Origin: Trochalopteron elliotii
Lineage: Eukaryota; Chordata; Aves; Passeriformes; Leiothrichidae
Direction: 5' to 3'
Length of the DNA: 64,000 nucleotides
NCBI GenBank assembly: GCA_024734555.1
Contig: JANPWX010000123.1
Coordinates: forward strand, 204,241 to 268,240
A program made the position numbers and the translations under genes. Positions 60,586-64,000 of the stretch are shown piece after piece. The notes under the pieces were generated by a model. It made no database searches, was not told where the DNA came from, and worked only from the letters and a program-made list of their open reading frames with translations. Each line of letters opens with the position of its first letter. The stretch's first letter is position 1.

Positions 60586-60622
60586 GTGTAGTGTGAGTTT
60601 TGTTGCTGTGTGTGTGGTGTGG
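60561..60622 (+). terminator. Candidate polyadenylation site
   Basis: AATAAA at 60561 is followed about 20 bases later by a strongly GU-rich element (gtgagttttgttgctgtgtg and following). Canonical signal plus spacing plus downstream element is the usual vertebrate arrangement. It supports a + strand transcript ending near 60580-60585. Confidence 0.45.
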
Positions 60623-63600
60623 AGGGCACGGCCTGAGGGGATTTTTTCTCTCCCAGCTGTGGGGTGGGATGGCAGCTGTTGTAAGAGTCTCTGTAAGGCT
60701 GTTTTAGGTTTGTTTCAAGGTTGGGCAAACACCAACACGTGGTGTTTTGTGGATGTTCCTGCACAGAGATGACCCCTCCTTCCTTTCCTTGGTGCCGGTT
60801 CTGAGGAGCCAGCACATCTCTCTTGTGGCAGCGGAGCCTCTCTCCACGTCTGCTTCCAGCCCAAACTGCTTTGAGCTCTGTCTTCTCCTTTCCTTGGCCT
60901 CCTGGACTGACCACAGGACCAGAGATCATTGCTCATGTGCTTCTGTTGTCTCATCAGTGAAAATACTTCTCTCAAAGCTGTGCACCAGGCTGTCCCTGAA
61001 GGAATGAACCTGCAGCTGAACAGCCCCATAACTGCAGCTGGATAAATGAGGTTGTGCCCATGGGTGTCCAAGTTCCCACTGCCCACAAGGCTTTTAGTTG
61101 GTTGCACCTTTCCAGACACATCCCGTGGCTCTAAAATAAAAATAACCAGAGAAGTTCTTCTGCTTGGGTCTTCCAAACTTAAGCAGTGCAAGCAGATAGA
61201 CCAGGGAACAGAATTTCTCTCCAGTGGCATTTACTGCCCTGAAAATAGTTGGAAAGAAGGACTGGAGAGGGGGGAAAAATTCTTAGATCTGTAGTTGCTA
61301 TCATGAGATAAAATATCACTCCTCACTGTCTGGGGCTCGAGTAAAGGCAGAGGTGGCTTGATGTAGGGTGAAAAGCAGGTATTTGTTTGTACTTGTGGGT
61401 GGCTTTGAGGATGGGATAACAGGAGAATCACCAGGATCAAGGAGGGAAGAACTGTGAAGGCAGCTTGAGGCTCTCTCTCATCTTTTCAATGTGCTTTTTT
61501 TCCCCCAAAGGAGTCTCTGTAAAACCAGAATACAGGTTATTTGCTTTTCTGTGAGGTTTGATCCACTGTCTCTATCCTTGCTGGGAAATGTTTCCTTGTG
61601 CTTGCCTTGGCTGTGACTCTGCAGTGTCCCAGGCCTGGGGAGGGATTTGCTGGCACAAGAATAATCTGCCTTCATGATTCTGCAAGTTTTTCTGCATCGT
61701 TTCTGCTCACTGCTCACACTCTGTGGCTGCTGCTGCTCTTTAGTATTGAATGTTCTCAGTTTCACACGTTTCTTAATCACTTCTCATTACAATATAGAGA
61801 AAAAACACTCGTTCCCTCTGTAAAACTTCAAAATAATGTATGCAAAAAATAGTGTAGTGGATGACTGCAGTTTATTATATCCCTGGAATTGCTCTGATGT
61901 TTACTGGGCAGGGCAAAACACTGAAATGTTTGTACACTGCTCACCATTTGGGTCTTCTACTCTATAATTAAGAGTTTCTCAGAATTGCTTCCCAAAGATA
62001 GAAACAATAGGATTTTCTGTTATTTTGACTTGCTTATCTCCCTCCCAGACATAAACAGTGATTACCACTCTCTCCTCAGTGAGCTGAACTCTGGAGCACT
62101 GTAATTATTCCCTTGCAGAGGGGAAGGTTTGTCCAGTCTTTCAGTGAGTACCTTTTATCTATTTGTGCAAAGGAAAACAAAGCAGCAAGAGTGAATTAAC
62201 CCTGCAAATTAAACCCCCCAACCTGGAGACCCAGCAGGTGATTGATTATCCTGGAAGTAGCTGCAGTTAATGATGAGTCTCAGGAGAAAAGGAAGACAAA
62301 GCCTGACCAGCATTCTTGGCTGTCCCAGGACACTGGCATGGGGTGTTTCTATCCAGTAATTTTCCAGTGAAGGGGAAATAGGATCATTAGGGGTTGCTGA
62401 GATTGGGAACAGTTTGAGTTTGTAGCTGTGGTGTCCCTGAATTGTGGCATTTTCTCTGAGCTGACCTTCCCTGGTGCAGTGGAAGGCAGAAATGCAGGAG
62501 TAAACATTTTCCCTCTCTGAATAAATCATGGCTGGCTGAATAAAACATGCTGTGCATCCCTGGGTTTAGCAACAGAGGCTGGCAGGGGCTCTCTTGGTTA
62601 ACCAGAGCTAGGAGTAGATGACCTAAAATGCTGTGTTATTATAAAACAGAGAAAGGTGCCAGCAAAAAAATTCCCATTCCTGGGTGAATTTGTACTGTTT
62701 TTATAAAGAGTGAAGACTGTCTTATTGTGCATTTTGGGATGGAAGGCAAAGTAGAAATGCCTTTTTTCTTATTATTTTTTTTCTTATTTTCTCCTTCCAT
62801 GAACTCAGAGGGCTGAAAAAAAAGCTGCGGCTTTGGGGCACTTCAGATGGGGAATTTCTCCTTGGGCTCCTTTAGACACTTGTACCATTCAGGATCAGGC
62901 TGGTTTGGTTATCTTTGCAGTCTGGAGTTCTCCTTTGCAAACATATTCAGCTCTTGGGTGGTTCTGCCTGAAATAAGTGGGTGAGACCCCAGCTTTGCAG
63001 AGTGACCACTGCCTTGCTGTTATTTCCTGCACTTGCATTATCTTCTCTCCATTAACAGCCGTGGGAAATCACTAAAAGAGCTCAGAGCAGTGTGTGGACA
63101 CTCTGGGCTGGAACAGGATGGATTTTTGTGCACCACTAGATGGAGCAAAAAAAAATTTTAAAAAAAACTCAATATCAAACCAGTTCAACTGAAATAACAT
63201 TAAGATATTCATCTCCCCAAGTAGATTTTTAACTAGCTGAAGGAAAATACTGTGTAATGTAGGAGAAGAAATAATCCCCTCAAAAATGCAGCAGGGTGTA
63301 GATCTCAACACGGCTGCAATCGAGGTTTTAAAGGTTTTAAGATGGTTTTAAGATGCTCCCTTAGCCAAGGCAGCAGCTATGTCATGGAATAGAGATTGCC
63401 ACCATTCCAGGCAGCTCAGGATTCGGGAGGAGTTGGAATTATAAAGGAGTTTCTGGCCAAGGCAGCTCCTTCCTCGAGCAGGTGCCCAGGGATGGCAATG
63501 CCACCGGAGTGGAGCAGCTCTGGGACAGTCCCTGGCAAGAGGTGGGGACTTGGCTGCTTGGAATCCCCAGTTTGGAAAAGCTGAGCCCCCTCTGGAACCT

Positions 63601-64000
63601 CCCTTGCCACGGTTGTGCAAGGGGGACATTTGTATTCTGGGATATTTATTTGCCAAAGGGACCTTTTTTGACGTGCAGCACTAATTCCTTTTTCACCTGG
63701 AACACTGAAATGGAGCGGGGAGTTCTCAGAAAACCCACCCCCAAAAATTCACATCCGAACATCTGTGGGAGTGCTCTCTGTCTTTGTGCCGTGCGGGGCC
63801 TGGTAGAATTTTTTTTGAGGCGGAATTTTTTGCAATAATTGACTATTTCCTGGTGTGGGGGCTAGAGGGAGCTCCAATGCAGCCTTCCCAAAGCTTTCCC
63901 GGTAAATCACTCCTGCCTGCCTCAGTCCATGGAGCTGCAAAGGAGGCAGCAAGGCAGCTCGATGTACTTCTGCACCCTGTGAACACTGCACACGGGATAT
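60623..64000. other. Unique noncoding sequence
   Basis: About 3.4 kb to the window end. A 171-codon minus-strand frame (60715-61230) has no recognisable domain and no splice or promoter support. A-rich patches occur near 63149-63170. No CR1, LTR or RNA gene was recognised. Confidence 0.45.

Noticed and set aside
60715..61230. 171-codon minus-strand frame
   Set aside because: It is the longest frame in repeat-free sequence but has no domain I recognise and lacks splice or polyadenylation signals. A frame of this size is expected by chance in 64 kb of moderately GC-rich DNA.

Overview
This window looks like avian nuclear DNA, most likely from a songbird. The evidence is about fifteen CR1 LINE fragments carrying the bird-type 3' end (the segment that reads ggtcccttccaaccc in sense), LTR fragments of endogenous-retrovirus type, vertebrate-style AT-rich and CpG-poor spacer, several micro- and minisatellites, and one assembly gap of 398 N. 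Nothing looks bacterial: there are no dense ORFs, ribosome binding sites or operons.

I find no intact protein-coding gene. Every long open frame is explained by CR1 sequence, by tandem repeats whose unit lacks stop codons, by the run of N, or by chance. The best gene evidence is two exon-like segments on the + strand. One is an 87-bp segment at 54190-54276 with consensus acceptor and donor. The other is a terminal-exon candidate at 60234 to about 60585 with a strong acceptor, an AATAAA signal and a GU-rich stretch downstream. They share a short motif at the same offset from their acceptors and could splice together in frame. The window may therefore hold the 3' end of a gene or lncRNA, or lie in introns or intergenic DNA. 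I do not recognise the gene.

Layout. 1-11.7 kb is mostly unique noncoding DNA with three CR1 fragments and the gap. 11.7-15.0 kb holds an LTR-like element and three CR1 fragments. 15-26 kb is mainly unique DNA with one CR1. 26.9-31 kb holds a 110/119-bp tandem array, a CpG-island-like block directly beside it, and a 26-bp minisatellite of about 27 units. 32-37 kb has old CR1 pieces, a CR1 split by a 504-bp solo LTR with a matching target-site duplication, and a perfect 37-bp-arm palindrome flanked by a 5-bp duplication. 37.7-46.8 kb has CR1 tails, AT-rich DNA, a trinucleotide repeat and a composite minisatellite with an expanded GGAT block. 46.8-64 kb is mostly unique DNA with two CR1 fragments and the two exon candidates.

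The most unusual object is the palindrome at 36817-36902. Its arm and loop match the 5' end of the LTR-like element at 11704, so it may be a fold-back insertion made from an LTR end, or a very small palindromic transposon. All repeat assignments come from remembered consensus patterns and not from a database search.
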